NCBI GenBank assembly: GCA_031266695.1
Contig: JAISAK010000025.1
Location: 1-6,536, forward strand
DNA from: Treponema sp.
GTDB lineage: Bacteria > Spirochaetota > Spirochaetia > Treponematales > Breznakiellaceae
DNA: 6,536 bases
Direction of reading: 5' to 3'
Position 1 is the stretch's first letter. The number at the start of each line of letters is the position of its first letter. The translations under genes and the position numbers were made by a program. Shown here in pieces: positions 6,119 through 6,536 of the stretch. The notes below the pieces were generated by a model. It was not told the origin of the DNA and searched no databases. It was given only the letters and a program-made list of their open reading frames with translations.

Positions 6119-6411
6119 GGGTAATAGATTCTGCCTCTTGCACCACGAATGAAAGAATATCTTCCCCAGCGAGGGCGCCAAAGCCGCCATGAACGACTCT
6201 GGAATTCCCCGGCGAAGCAGACTTCAAACCTCTGGTTTGATGGCTGCGAAGACGGACTCTACAGGCAAGTGAATGACGGCTTTGGCGGCCCCGCTGGGGA
6301 GACCATTAATTTCATTCCTGCCGCTTGGGGTATGACTATTACCTTGGATATCTTTTATAGGAGCGGACAGGCAAGGCCAAGGGGAATGATATCTTACCTT
6401 GTATGTCTTTT
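6045..6411. repeat. large imperfect inverted-repeat element, about 367 bp
   Basis: Three paired blocks share a common centre near 6230. The outer arms, 6045-6092 and 6364-6411, match at 41 of 48 positions, including a perfect 21-bp core (6072-6092 with 6364-6384). The middle arms, 6163-6190 and 6273-6300, match at 25 of 28. The inner hairpin is TCAAACC (6224-6230) and GGTTTGA (6234-6240) with a 3-base loop. Less conserved stretches between the blocks still align with small gaps. The reading frames crossing it do not resemble known proteins. It could be a MITE-like element, two head-to-head copies of a dispersed repeat, or the template of a long hairpin RNA. No transposase or obvious target-site duplication is seen. 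Confidence 0.7.
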
Positions 6412-6418
6412 ACGCCCC

Positions 6419-6449
6419 TTGACACTATCCCCGCCCGCCATGATATAGT
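6419..6449 (+). promoter_or_regulatory. promoter of tRNA-Ala
   Basis: A perfect -35 box TTGACA (6419-6424) is followed by TGATATAGT (6441-6449), an extended -10 with hexamer TATAGT (6444-6449). The spacer of 19 bases is long, which the TG extension may offset. The start would fall near 6456, leaving a short leader before the tRNA at 6462. Confidence 0.65.
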
Positions 6450-6461
6450 AGAAAATCTTCT

Positions 6462-6535
6462 GGGGGTGTAGCTCAGTTGGCTAGAGCGTTTGAATGGCAT
6501 TCAAGAGGTCAGGGGTTCAATTCCCCTCACCTCCA
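6462..6535 (+). tRNA. tRNA-Ala (anticodon GGC)
   Basis: A complete 74-nt cloverleaf can be drawn. The acceptor stem is GGGGGTG with CACCTCC, the D stem GCTC/GAGC, the anticodon stem TTTGA/TCAAG around loop ATGGCAT, and the T stem AGGGG/CCCCT around TTCAATT. The anticodon is GGC. The third acceptor pair is G-U (6464 with 6532), the main alanine identity element, which confirms the assignment. After the discriminator A (6535) the next base is G, so the 3' CCA is not encoded and must be added by the CCA-adding enzyme. It has its own promoter, and the window ends just after it. Confidence 0.97.
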
Positions 6536-6536
6536 G

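Noticed and set aside
6008..6190. A 60-residue - strand open frame in the left arm
   Set aside because: It lies inside the repeat and its likeness to the opposite frame (QARPRG in both) comes from the inverted repeat, not from coding conservation.
6149..6448. A 99-residue open frame across the inverted-repeat element
   Set aside because: It has no clear ribosome binding site, runs through both arms of the repeat and into the tRNA promoter, and resembles no protein I know.
6462..6536. tRNA-Ala as an integration site
   Set aside because: No integrase gene and no repeated copy of the tRNA 3' end in the window; the 3' flank is outside the window.

Overview
This window looks like an ordinary bacterial chromosome segment of fairly high GC. 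It holds two short operons that converge near position 2300-2350, one single gene and one tRNA. The best lineage guess is a spirochaete of the Treponema type. That rests on the resemblance of the acyl-CoA ligase to spirochaetal long-chain ligases as I remember them, so it is an inference and not a proof.

Left part (1-2295, + strand). A near-consensus promoter (25-53) is followed by an unusually long leader of about 250 nt that can fold into two strong hairpins with mutually complementary tips. The operon encodes a flavoprotein of the succinate dehydrogenase/fumarate reductase family (313-1950) and, 15 nt downstream, a 109-residue 2Fe-2S protein (1966-2295). The 2Fe-2S protein corresponds to the N-terminal half of SdhB/FrdB only. 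The flavoprotein lacks the histidine used for covalent FAD attachment and most of the dicarboxylate-binding residues of true fumarate reductases. Together they look like a soluble two-subunit oxidoreductase of unknown substrate, not complex II.

Middle part (2354-4891, - strand). An AMP-forming long-chain acyl-CoA ligase is followed, with a 17-nt overlap, by a lipoprotein with a DUF2314-like domain. The ligase frame is broken by one base near 3124, so the conserved last 45 residues lie in the -1 frame. A literal reading of the open frame gives an 845-residue ligase-lipoprotein 'fusion', which is an artefact of that shift. A perfect 10-bp inverted repeat just upstream of the ligase is a good operator candidate.

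Right part (4980-6536). A DUF1848 protein with radical-SAM-like cysteines sits on the - strand behind an extended -10 box placed so that its mRNA should be leaderless. The 633 bases between it and the tRNA hold no convincing gene. They contain a small hairpin (5959-5997) and a large, nearly symmetrical inverted-repeat element (about 6045-6411) with internal direct repeats. The window ends with tRNA-Ala(GGC), which has its own strong promoter.
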